Of a stretch of 6,152 bases of DNA, positions 1 to 4,905 are shown piece by piece. The notes below the pieces were generated by a model. It was not told the DNA's origin. It ran no database searches and worked only from the letters and a program-made list of their open reading frames with translations. Where the stretch lies: assembly GCA_900554095.1 (NCBI GenBank), contig USGC01000107.1, positions 1 to 6,152 on the forward strand, read 5' to 3'. Numbering within the stretch: position 1 is the stretch's first letter; every line of letters begins with the position of its first letter. The position numbers and the translations under genes were made by a program. Source of the stretch: an uncultured bacterium (lineage in GTDB: Bacteria > Cyanobacteriota > Vampirovibrionia > Gastranaerophilales > Gastranaerophilaceae).

Positions 1-2300
1 CATTCTTCGGCCATGTCAAGCACAAGCGCGTACTTTGAACTGTGCAGAACTTTTGATAATTCTGTTACGCCAATAAAATCTATTTTGTAAAAATCTTTTT
101 CTTTTGCAAGGATTTTGATAAATCCGGCTTCTTCAAATATATCAAACATTAATTCAAAAAGCGGGATGGATTTTCCTAAAAAGCTTGCACAGCGCTGAAG
201 TTCTACTTTGCCCGCGGTGTTGTTATGCGCGAATTTCAGCATTCCGGCAAATGTCTTTAAAAATTCTTTTTCATCAAAGTATTTTATGTCGTAATTCATA
301 AAATGTATTGCTTTAGGGGACGTTTCAGCGAGAATTTTTTCAAACGACTCTTTGTCAGCGGGGTAGTCAAAAAACATTAATCCGTCGCATTCTGAGAGAG
401 TTTCGCGGCTTACAATCCTTTCGCTTAAATTGGTGTAGGGCTTTAGTTTATCAAGGATTGACTTGCTTTCGGCGAAAATTAGGATGTTTTGTTTAGAATT
501 TTTAACATAATCGTTTACCTGCGGCAAAATGTCTGTTTTTTTGCGGTGGTCGTAGAGTTTAACACCCGTATCCGGGGTTTTGTCAACTTCTTCTTGCAGA
601 TATGGCGAGTGAATATCATCAACAATTAGCTGTACAGAGACATTTCCCTGATACTCGTTAATCTGCGGGTGGAAAGCCACATCCAAAGGGTCTCCTGCAA
701 CAAGCGAAATATCGCCTTGCTGCCAGCGGATACAGTTAAATTCAGTATTTCCTGCGGATACAGTCAGGCGTAAATGGTCTTTGTTTTCGCCCATAAGTTT
801 TTTCTGCTTAACGCGAAGATTTTTGAGCGCAAAAACAGGACTTGGATTTGAGGCTCCAAAGGGTTCCATCTGGTTAATCTGTTCGACTAAATCAACTGTT
901 ATATCGTCAGGCGTAAGCAGCAAATCTACATTAATAAACGGTTTCAAATCCTTGCCGTTAGTCATTTCTTTGACAATGCGGTTAAGGTTGTCTTTGATAA
1001 GCTTAAAAGGGGTTTTGTCGGGTGAAAATGAAAGCCCTGCGGCCATTGAGTGCCCTCCAAATCCATCGAGCAATTCAGAAATTTGGCTGATTGCTTCGTA
1101 CAGATGAACGCCATCAATGCTTCTGGCTGAACAGCGGATTTGCTTAGCTTCTTCGTAGTACGTCATCAAAAACGTTGGTTTGTAATACTTTTCGACAAGT
1201 TTAGACGCAACAATTCCGATTATACCGATTTTCCAATCAGGATTAAACAGAACAATTGCGGGGTTTTTGTTGCCTTCGCGCTTAACCATCTCATCGGCTT
1301 GGGCGAAAATATCCTGACAAAGAGTTTGGCGGATTTTGTTGAACTCATTCAGAGTAATAATTGCCATCTCAATTTCCTGCGGGTTGTCGGAAAGCATTAC
1401 TTTCAAAGCTGCTTCGACAGTATCGAGGCGGCCGGACGCGTTAATTCTCGGCGCTACACCGAAGGCAATGTGTTCAGACGTTACACCCTGCTCGACTTTG
1501 TATCCGGCGCTTTCGAGAAGGCGTTTAAGCCCATGGTGTCTGCCTTTTGTGATTAAATCGAGGCCTTTTGTTACAAGGTGGCGGTTTTCGCCAACCAGCG
1601 GCACGATGTCCGCAACAGTTCCAACTGCAACATATGGGAGAATATCAAATACAAATTCACTTTTTGCGTAATGTTCCAAAAGACCTTGCGCGACTTTAAA
1701 AGCCACCCCAACACCTGCAAGCGAGGTTAAACTTTCGATTTCTTTGGCTGATAAGTTTTCGTCTAAAGCGTTTTGGGCTTTTGGGTTGATAATCGCAAGC
1801 GCATTAGGTAATTCCTCAGGCGCTTCGTGGTGGTCGGTTATGATTACGTCTATCTTGAAACTGTTAATAAAATTTACGGCTTCAACATCGCTAACGCCGC
1901 AGTCAACGGTTATTATAACTTTTGGCTTCACTTGTGCCATAAGTTTCACGAGGGCTTTTGTATCTAAGCCGTGGCCTTGTTTTTCGCGGTCAGGTATGAA
2001 GTAGTTTACGTCCGCGCCAAGGTGTGTAAACGTTCTATAAAGTAATGAAGTAGACGTTACACCGTCAGCGTCAAAGTCGCCGTATATAACAATTTTTTCT
2101 TTGTTATCAATGGCTTTGGCAAGTCTTTCAATGCACTTTTGCATGTCTGTAAAAGCGTTTGGTGATGAAACTTTAGCCTCAAGCGGGTGCAGAAATTCAA
2201 AGACTTCTTTTTCATCTTTCAAACCTCTTGATGCCAAAAGTCTTTTGATTAAGGAGCTCTCCTCACCGCTGTAATTGTTAAATATCCATTCTTTAGCCAT
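1..2300 (-). CDS. recJ: Single-stranded-DNA-specific 5'-3' exonuclease RecJ, C-terminal end cut by window edge
   Basis: RecJ degrades single-stranded DNA 5' to 3' in the cytoplasm, serving RecF-type recombination, mismatch repair and base excision repair. The frame is open from the ATG at 2300 to the left edge (766 codons), with no stop or frameshift seen. DHH phosphoesterase motifs are present in order: DFDADG (residues 75-80), DCG (133-135), DHH (156-158) and the VADIVPL segment with D231. PRINASGRL lies at 284-292, and the DHHA1 nucleic-acid motif GGHSMAAG starts at 415. An OB-fold-like stretch (about 455-560) and a C-terminal extension follow. That extension resembles the one in long RecJ proteins such as B. 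subtilis (about 780 aa) and is absent from the shorter E. coli enzyme (about 577 aa), so probably only a few residues are missing. The start is supported by AAGGG (2307-2311), 6 nt before the ATG. It is divergent from the gene at 2468 and has its own predicted promoter. Confidence 0.97.
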   Translation of the reverse strand, partial: MAKEWIFNNYSGEESSLIKRLLASRGLKDEKEVFEFLHPLEAKVSSPNAFTDMQKCIERLAKAIDNKEKIVIYGDFDADGVTSTSLLYRTFTHLGADVNYFIPDREKQGHGLDTKALVKLMAQVKPKVIITVDCGVSDVEAVNFINSFKIDVIITDHHEAPEELPNALAIINPKAQNALDENLSAKEIESLTSLAGVGVAFKVAQGLLEHYAKSEFVFDILPYVAVGTVADIVPLVGENRHLVTKGLDLITKGRHHGLKRLLESAGYKVEQGVTSEHIAFGVAPRINASGRLDTVEAALKVMLSDNPQEIEMAIITLNEFNKIRQTLCQDIFAQADEMVKREGNKNPAIVLFNPDWKIGIIGIVASKLVEKYYKPTFLMTYYEEAKQIRCSARSIDGVHLYEAISQISELLDGFGGHSMAAGLSFSPDKTPFKLIKDNLNRIVKEMTNGKDLKPFINVDLLLTPDDITVDLVEQINQMEPFGASNPSPVFALKNLRVKQKKLMGENKDHLRLTVSAGNTEFNCIRWQQGDISLVAGDPLDVAFHPQINEYQGNVSVQLIVDDIHSPYLQEEVDKTPDTGVKLYDHRKKTDILPQVNDYVKNSKQNILIFAESKSILDKLKPYTNLSERIVSRETLSECDGLMFFDYPADKESFEKILAETSPKAIHFMNYDIKYFDEKEFLKTFAGMLKFAHNNTAGKVELQRCASFLGKSIPLFELMFDIFEEAGFIKILAKEKDFYKIDFIGVTELSKVLHSSKYALVLDMAEE

Positions 2301-2322
2301 TTCTTACCCTTTTTATAATTAG

Positions 2323-2350
2323 ATATTAGCATAAAAAATGTAGGCGGCAA
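2323..2350 (-). promoter_or_regulatory. Predicted promoter of recJ
   Basis: On the minus strand, an extended -10 (TG-C-TAATAT, hexamer at 2323-2328) lies 16 bp from a -35-like TTGCCG (2345-2350; four of six consensus bases). The start of transcription would be near 2316, giving a leader of about 16 nt that still contains the AAGGG ribosome binding site. Predicted from sequence only. Confidence 0.6.
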
Positions 2351-2361
2351 GAAAGCGGGAT

Positions 2362-2379
2362 TTTGTAAAGTTATGTAAC
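2362..2379 (-). promoter_or_regulatory. HLR1-like direct repeat (RpaB-type site) upstream of recJ
   Basis: The minus strand reads GTTACATA-AC-TTTACAAA. This is a perfect match to the HLR1 element of cyanobacteria, two copies of (G/T)TTACA(T/A)(T/A) separated by 2 bp, which is bound by the OmpR-type response regulator RpaB. It ends 11 bp upstream of the predicted recJ -35 box, at about -46 to -63, a position expected for activation. It also lies 88-105 bp upstream of the divergent gene starting at 2468. Binding is inferred. Confidence 0.6.
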
Positions 2380-2467
2380 ATTATTATTTTATTGTTGAAT
2401 TTTCAATGCTTTTATACCGTAAATGGGAATATAAATAGTAAGTTAGTTTAATATGAGGAACCCCAAC

Positions 2468-2794
2468 ATGACCCTGGACGGTGTAAACAACAAACGTCTT
2501 CCCAATTTGAACGAAATCCCCGAGTTCAAATTTTCCGAAGCCGATGCAAAGGAAGCAGAAAAAAGAATAAATATCTTTATGAAAGATGCAAAATTTATTC
2601 CGCTTGAAGGGGATAAAACAGTTAAGCTTGTTGATGTGGGCAAGGACGGAAAAATAGTTTATGAAAATAACGAAGGTTCCGTGTTTACTGCAAAAAACCA
2701 GCAGGATCTTGCTGCCCAAACAGCAAAAGACGGATTTAAAATGCCCGGATTTTTTGATGGAATTTTCAACAAATCCAAAAGCGTATTTTCATAG
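2468..2794 (+). CDS. Small cytosolic protein of unknown function, 108 aa
   Basis: I do not recognise this protein. The frame also has an ATG at 2453, but AGGA at 2456-2459 sits 8 nt before the ATG at 2468, so 2468 is the better start. No signal peptide, membrane segment or cysteine is visible. The N-terminus (MTLDGVNNKRLPNLNEIPEF) looks extended. An acidic/basic helix follows at about residues 23-41 (SEADAKEAEKRINIFMKDA), then a likely beta hairpin at 50-67 (KTVKLVDVGKDGKIVYEN). The tail is a Phe/Lys-rich amphipathic segment at 90-108 containing MPGFFDGIFNKSK. It is divergent from recJ across a 167-bp spacer holding an HLR1-like site. A structured repeat and a strong terminator follow, so it is probably monocistronic. 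Its DG-VNN-R-L N-terminal pattern is also seen in the protein at 3869-4318. Clean start and termination signals argue that it is real. Confidence 0.75.
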   Translation: MTLDGVNNKRLPNLNEIPEFKFSEADAKEAEKRINIFMKDAKFIPLEGDKTVKLVDVGKDGKIVYENNEGSVFTAKNQQDLAAQTAKDGFKMPGFFDGIFNKSKSVFS

Positions 2795-2853
2795 CGAGCT
2801 GAAGGCGCAGTGCTTCGTTGAGGCGAAGACCGCAGCGCCGTTAAATGCGAGCT
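2794..2853. repeat. GC-rich hairpin flanked by direct repeats GCGAGCT
   Basis: This block begins at the last base of the preceding stop codon. GGCGC (2804-2808) pairs with GCGCC (2835-2839), and CTTCG (2813-2817) pairs with CGAAG (2824-2828) around a TTGAGG loop. GCGAGCT occurs at 2794-2800 and again at 2847-2853, flanking the hairpin. The block is clearly richer in GC than its surroundings and has no T tract, so it is not itself an intrinsic terminator. It may be a small mobile palindromic repeat or an mRNA 3'-end stabiliser. Confidence 0.55.
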
Positions 2854-2880
2854 TGTAATTGAAGTTGAAAAAGATTTATT

Positions 2881-2901
2881 AAGTCCCGCCCCCCGGGACT
2901 T
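2881..2901 (+). terminator. Intrinsic terminator after the 108-aa gene
   Basis: A perfect 8-bp stem, AAGTCCCG (2881-2888) with CGGGACTT (2894-2901), encloses a CCCCC loop. It is followed by TTT and a further T-rich stretch to about 2915. It lies 87 nt after the stop at 2794 and separates this gene from the next one. Confidence 0.85.
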
Positions 2902-2950
2902 TTTCCTTATTTTTCACTTAAATATATGATGCCTTTTTTTCAAAAAACAT

Positions 2951-2956
2951 TATAAT
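2951..2956 (+). promoter_or_regulatory. Consensus -10 box, 6 nt before an ATG
   Basis: TATAAT matches the -10 consensus exactly. No convincing -35 hexamer is seen 16-18 bp upstream. Normal spacing puts transcription start at or next to the A of the ATG at 2963, which predicts a leaderless mRNA. The upstream stretch is T- and A-rich and has no Shine-Dalgarno sequence. Confidence 0.55.
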
Positions 2957-2962
2957 CATTGT

Positions 2963-3610
2963 ATGAAGAAGCTGTCTTTAGTGATAATAGCATTAATACT
3001 TGCCCAGACAAGCGCGTTTGCGCTATTTGGCAAAAACGCTGCGCCTGTTGATACAGAAGGTAAAGGCTACGTTGGCACACTGCCAAATGTTACGAAAAAT
3101 TTTGGCACATCAGAACCTTCTTCAGCAAAACCGATTTTTGAAAAGACAGAACAGTTTCACAGCACAAACGAGCTTAAACCAATCCCGCGCGAAGACCCGG
3201 CTTTCGTGAATATAATCCTTAAACCCGACAAAACTTCCCAATACATAAACGACTTAAACGAATTTCTCTCAATACTTGAAAAGATTTACGACTCCATCGA
3301 AAACCGTGAAGATGTCCAAAAATTCACGGCAAGAGTTTACTTTTTCAAAAAGAATGCCGAGTACTTCCGTGACAAATACGCCGGAAAACCTGAAAGTTAC
3401 TATATTTCATACCAAAAGTTGATGGAATTAAGCTTACAAGCAAGCACAGTGTCGAATTTACGCTCAGAAGCCGAGAAATACAAACCCTACTTAGCCTACA
3501 CAGGCGCCGGACAAATATATAATTCAACAAACATAGATCAGCAGCTTGAATACTTGAAGGAAGCAATACAAAGGGCGATTACAGTGCTAAAAGACGCACA
3601 AACAAGCTAA
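2963..3610 (+). CDS. Secreted (periplasmic) helical protein of unknown function, 215 aa
   Basis: I do not recognise the family. Residues 1-20 form a classical Sec signal peptide: MKK, a hydrophobic core (LSLVIIALILAQ) and an AFA site with cleavage expected after A20. There is no cysteine and hence no lipobox, so a soluble exported product is expected, with a mature length of about 195 aa. The mature N-terminal part (about 21-75) is Pro/Gly/Ser/Thr-rich and probably flexible. From about residue 80 the sequence looks mainly helical, with charged amphipathic stretches such as FLSILEKIYDSIENREDVQK and a C-terminal helix ending YLKEAIQRAITVLKDAQTS. The signal peptide fixes the start at 2963. There is no Shine-Dalgarno sequence, and TATAAT lies 6 nt upstream, suggesting a leaderless transcript. 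It stands alone between a terminator and a palindromic repeat block. Confidence 0.85.
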   Translation: MKKLSLVIIALILAQTSAFALFGKNAAPVDTEGKGYVGTLPNVTKNFGTSEPSSAKPIFEKTEQFHSTNELKPIPREDPAFVNIILKPDKTSQYINDLNEFLSILEKIYDSIENREDVQKFTARVYFFKKNAEYFRDKYAGKPESYYISYQKLMELSLQASTVSNLRSEAEKYKPYLAYTGAGQIYNSTNIDQQLEYLKEAIQRAITVLKDAQTS

Positions 3611-3627
3611 AGCGGTCGTAGTCCGCT
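3611..3627 (+). other. Short hairpin directly after the secreted-protein gene
   Basis: AGCGG (3611-3615) and CCGCT (3623-3627) form a 5-bp stem with a 7-nt loop immediately after the TAA stop. No T tract follows, so it is unlikely to terminate transcription alone. It may protect the mRNA 3' end. Confidence 0.3.
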
Positions 3628-3640
3628 GAGCGATATTAGT

Positions 3641-3745
3641 ACAACCCTCTAGCCTCTTCCGCTTGCGGGAGAGGGCGTCCGGAGTTGGCGAGCCTCAGCG
3701 AGCCTTACTCCGGCGGGTGTGAGTGCACACTTAGTGTGCTCCAGG
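3641..3745. repeat. GC-rich REP-like palindromic repeat block
   Basis: Three consecutive hairpins stand out from AT-rich surroundings. First, CCTCTTCCGC (3653-3662) pairs with GCGGGAGAGG (3665-3674) with one G-U; CCCTCT (3645-3650) could pair instead with AGAGGG (3670-3675). Second, CCGGAGT (3679-3685) pairs perfectly with ACTCCGG (3707-3713), and the loop carries GCGAGCC twice (3688-3694 and 3698-3704). Third, GCACAC (3725-3730) pairs with GTGTGC (3734-3739). The CCTCT-CCGC-tt-GCGG-AGAGG core resembles repetitive extragenic palindromes known from many bacteria. No open frame of note is present. Exact ends are uncertain. Confidence 0.6.
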
Positions 3746-3812
3746 GAATACCTTGCTAAAGTCGCTTTTTACACAGGATTAGGAATCAACGCCCAAGGCT
3801 GCGCAAAATAAA

Positions 3813-3837
3813 AAAGCACCTTTTATCGAGGTGCTTT
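3813..3837 (-). terminator. Intrinsic terminator of the 149-aa gene, possibly bidirectional
   Basis: A perfect 9-bp stem, AAAGCACCT (3813-3821) with AGGTGCTTT (3829-3837), encloses a 7-nt loop. On the minus strand it is followed by a run of T (complement of the A-rich 3806-3815), as expected for a strong terminator 31 nt after the stop at 3869. On the plus strand only TTTAATAT follows, so it would also stop transcripts from 2963-3610, but less efficiently. Confidence 0.85.
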
Positions 3838-3868
3838 AATATAGCGTGAGTAAATGTTTTTATAAGTC

Positions 3869-4318
3869 TTATGCAAAATAAGATTCAAATTTAGCAACTG
3901 AAGAACCGATGCGTTCTCTTTGTTCTGCTGTCGGCTGGTATTTTGCCGGAAGTGCCCCTAAAGCTGCTTCAAACGGGTCATCCTCGTCAGCGGCAGCGAG
4001 CGCTGCATATGTGTTAACTGCGGTTGAACCAATTCTTTTAGCGGTTGCTTCAGGCGTGTTTTGAATGTAGTTTAAAGTTTTTGCATCAATAAGTTTTTCA
4101 AGATTTTTATCTAACGTTGTCTTAGACAAACTCAAGCCCATTGTGCTGTATAAGGCATTTGGGTCATTGTTAAGATTAATATCTTTATTTCCGCCGCCTT
4201 TTTGTGTCAAAGGAAGCGCGTCTTTTGCTTCGGCTTTTTTAGGAGTTTCAGCGGTTCCTCTTTGCCCAAACAGAAATCTGTTATTTACATTTCCGTCAAA
4301 TTTTCCTATGTGTGTCAT
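3869..4318 (-). CDS. Cytosolic protein of unknown function, 149 aa
   Basis: I do not recognise this protein. An in-frame ATG lies at 4330, but GGAG at 4325-4328 is 6 nt before the ATG at 4318, so the shorter form beginning MTHIGKFDGNVNNRFLFG is preferred; the longer form would be 153 aa. No signal peptide, membrane segment or cysteine is visible. After the Gly/Asn/Phe-rich N-terminus, residues about 20-50 are Lys/Ala/Asn/Gly-rich and probably disordered. The C-terminal half looks helical and Ala-rich, with an acidic ADEDDPFEAALGALP segment and a final helix ending SSVAKFESYFA. It has its own strong terminator and a long AT-rich upstream region with an 18-bp palindrome and an HLR1-like repeat, so it is probably a separately regulated single gene. 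The DG-NVNN-R-L stretch echoes the N-terminus of the protein at 2468-2794. Confidence 0.8.
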   Translation of the reverse strand: MTHIGKFDGNVNNRFLFGQRGTAETPKKAEAKDALPLTQKGGGNKDINLNNDPNALYSTMGLSLSKTTLDKNLEKLIDAKTLNYIQNTPEATAKRIGSTAVNTYAALAAADEDDPFEAALGALPAKYQPTAEQRERIGSSVAKFESYFA

Positions 4319-4361
4319 CTCATTCTCCATTTTTTTATTTACTCACATTCTCTTAATCGGT

Positions 4362-4379
4362 AAGTTTATTAATAAACTT
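4362..4379. promoter_or_regulatory. Perfect 18-bp palindrome, candidate operator
   Basis: AAGTTTATTAATAAACTT is a perfect palindrome 44-61 bp upstream of the preferred ATG at 4318. A weak minus-strand promoter can be drawn with -35 TGGCAA (4388-4393), a 16-bp spacer and -10 TAATAA (4366-4371); its -10 would lie inside the palindrome, as for a repressor operator. Both the promoter and the operator role are tentative. Confidence 0.4.
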
Positions 4380-4400
4380 TAGATTTTTTGCCATTTTGTG

Positions 4401-4418
4401 TTTACATTAGTTAACATA
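4401..4418 (+). promoter_or_regulatory. HLR1-like direct repeat with one mismatch
   Basis: TTTACATT-AG-TTAACATA fits the two-repeat HLR1 pattern (G/T)TTACA(T/A)(T/A) with 2-bp spacing, except for one base in the second half (A for T). The half-sites repeat every 10 bp. It lies about 83-100 bp upstream of the 149-aa gene, in the opposite orientation to that gene. Confidence 0.45.
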
Positions 4419-4513
4419 AATATGATTTATACTCTTTCCTATATCAAATATTTTTCTCTGGTATTTATATAAAGTATTTCGATTTTGCAAAATTGCGTAT
4501 ATAGTATATATTT

Positions 4514-4531
4514 TTTACATAGTTTTACATT
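4514..4531 (+). promoter_or_regulatory. HLR1-like direct repeat (RpaB-type site) upstream of the LuxR-type gene
   Basis: TTTACATA-GT-TTTACATT is a perfect match to HLR1. It faces the LuxR-type gene and lies 153-170 bp before its ATG. Relative to the TATAAT promoter at 4649 it is far upstream (about -130 to -147). A weaker possible -10 (TATATC, 4567-4572) would place the site at about -48 to -65 of a more distal start. Binding is inferred. Confidence 0.55.
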
Positions 4532-4648
4532 TCGTAATAATTTTTTTCTATGGTTCAAAACACTTGTATATCGTACTTTTTAATTTTTGGAAAATAAAAC
4601 TGGACAGGTGGGTAATATCAATTTGATTATGTTTTGATAGGATGATTG

Positions 4649-4654
4649 TATAAT
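4649..4654 (+). promoter_or_regulatory. Consensus -10 box of the LuxR-type gene
   Basis: TATAAT matches the consensus exactly. No good -35 is seen at 16-18 bp (the best is TTATGT at 4627-4632), so the promoter may depend on an activator. Transcription would begin near 4661, with a leader of about 23 nt. Confidence 0.6.
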
Positions 4655-4656
4655 TT

Positions 4657-4673
4657 ACAAAAAAAATTTTTGT
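4657..4673 (+). promoter_or_regulatory. Inverted repeat across the predicted transcription start
   Basis: ACAAAAA (4657-4663) and TTTTTGT (4667-4673) are perfect inverted repeats with an AAA centre. They span the predicted start of transcription and abut the GGGG ribosome binding site. An operator, possibly for autoregulation, is conceivable. Chance is also plausible because the sequence is only A and T runs. Confidence 0.3.
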
Positions 4674-4683
4674 GGGGTTAAAA

Positions 4684-4905
4684 ATGATAAAGTTTGGAGA
4701 ATTCGATGACTGTGGTCTAACACCAAGAGAGCGAGAGGTGTTAGTTCTGGTGGTTAAAGGCCTTAATAATCCCGAGATAGCAAAAGAATTATGCATATCA
4801 AAAAGTACAGCAAAATCTCATGTGAGTTCAATAATCAGAAAATTCAAAGTTACGAATAGAGTTGCAGCTGTATCGTATGCAATAAAACATGGATTTTTGG
4901 ATTAA
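4684..4905 (+). CDS. Stand-alone LuxR/GerE-type helix-turn-helix regulator, 73 aa
   Basis: The whole protein is one LuxR/GerE DNA-binding domain: LTPREREVL (residues 12-20), the GLNNPEIAKEL scaffold helix (26-36), the ISKSTAKSHVSSIIRKF recognition region (38-54) and a final helix TNRVAAVSYAIKHGF (57-71). No receiver or ligand-binding domain precedes it. Small complete regulators of this form are known, such as GerE of Bacillus (74 aa) and PedR of cyanobacteria (about 90 aa, redox-responsive through thioredoxin). Two cysteines (C10 and C37) would suit a thiol-based control, but this is inference. ATG 4684 is chosen over an in-frame GTG at 4672 because GGGG (4674-4677) is its ribosome binding site, 6 nt upstream. 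It has its own TATAAT promoter, so it is not a fragment. Its stop overlaps the stop of the convergent lepA. The target genes are unknown. Confidence 0.92.
   Translation: MIKFGEFDDCGLTPREREVLVLVVKGLNNPEIAKELCISKSTAKSHVSSIIRKFKVTNRVAAVSYAIKHGFLD

Larger units (their letters stand above)
4331..4683. other. AT-rich divergent regulatory region, about 350 bp without a gene
   Basis: This spacer separates the start of the 149-aa gene (minus) from the LuxR-type gene (plus). It contains an 18-bp palindrome (4362-4379), two paired TTTACAT-type repeats (4401-4418 and 4514-4531), a 12-bp palindrome ATTTTGCAAAAT (4482-4493), a tandem GTATATA pair (4497-4510), and a promoter with an inverted repeat next to the plus gene. 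No open frame in it looks like a gene. Confidence 0.7.

Noticed and set aside
781..2004. Plus-strand open frames of 86-138 codons (781-1107, 1140-1556, 1336-1671, 1744-2004)
   Set aside because: They lie antisense within recJ, whose minus-strand frame carries all DHH/DHHA1 motifs. They have no family signature or ribosome binding site.
2384..2719. Minus-strand frames opposite the 108-aa gene (2384-2719 and 2443-2643)
   Set aside because: They are shadows of the plus-strand gene, which has a ribosome binding site, plausible secondary structure and a correctly placed terminator.
3611..3812. A tRNA or known structured RNA gene in the GC-rich spacer
   Set aside because: No cloverleaf with acceptor stem, anticodon loop and TTC-type arm can be drawn. 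The hairpins look like tandem palindromes. A small RNA is possible but not supported.
4143..4382. Plus-strand frame of 79 codons at 4143-4382
   Set aside because: It is mostly antisense to the 149-aa gene and runs through the palindrome, with no ribosome binding site. Its apparent hydrophobicity comes from the T-rich antisense.
4497..4510. Tandem GTATATA pair as a microsatellite or CRISPR-like repeat
   Set aside because: There are only two short copies in very AT-rich DNA and no spacer-repeat periodicity, so chance is sufficient.
4672..4674. GTG at 4672 as the start of the LuxR-type gene
   Set aside because: It overlaps the GGGG ribosome binding site that serves the ATG at 4684 and has no good site of its own.
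4684..4905. The LuxR-type gene as a truncated response regulator (pseudogene)
   Set aside because: It has its own -10 box, ribosome binding site, complete HTH domain and stop, and no receiver-domain remnant is recognisable upstream.
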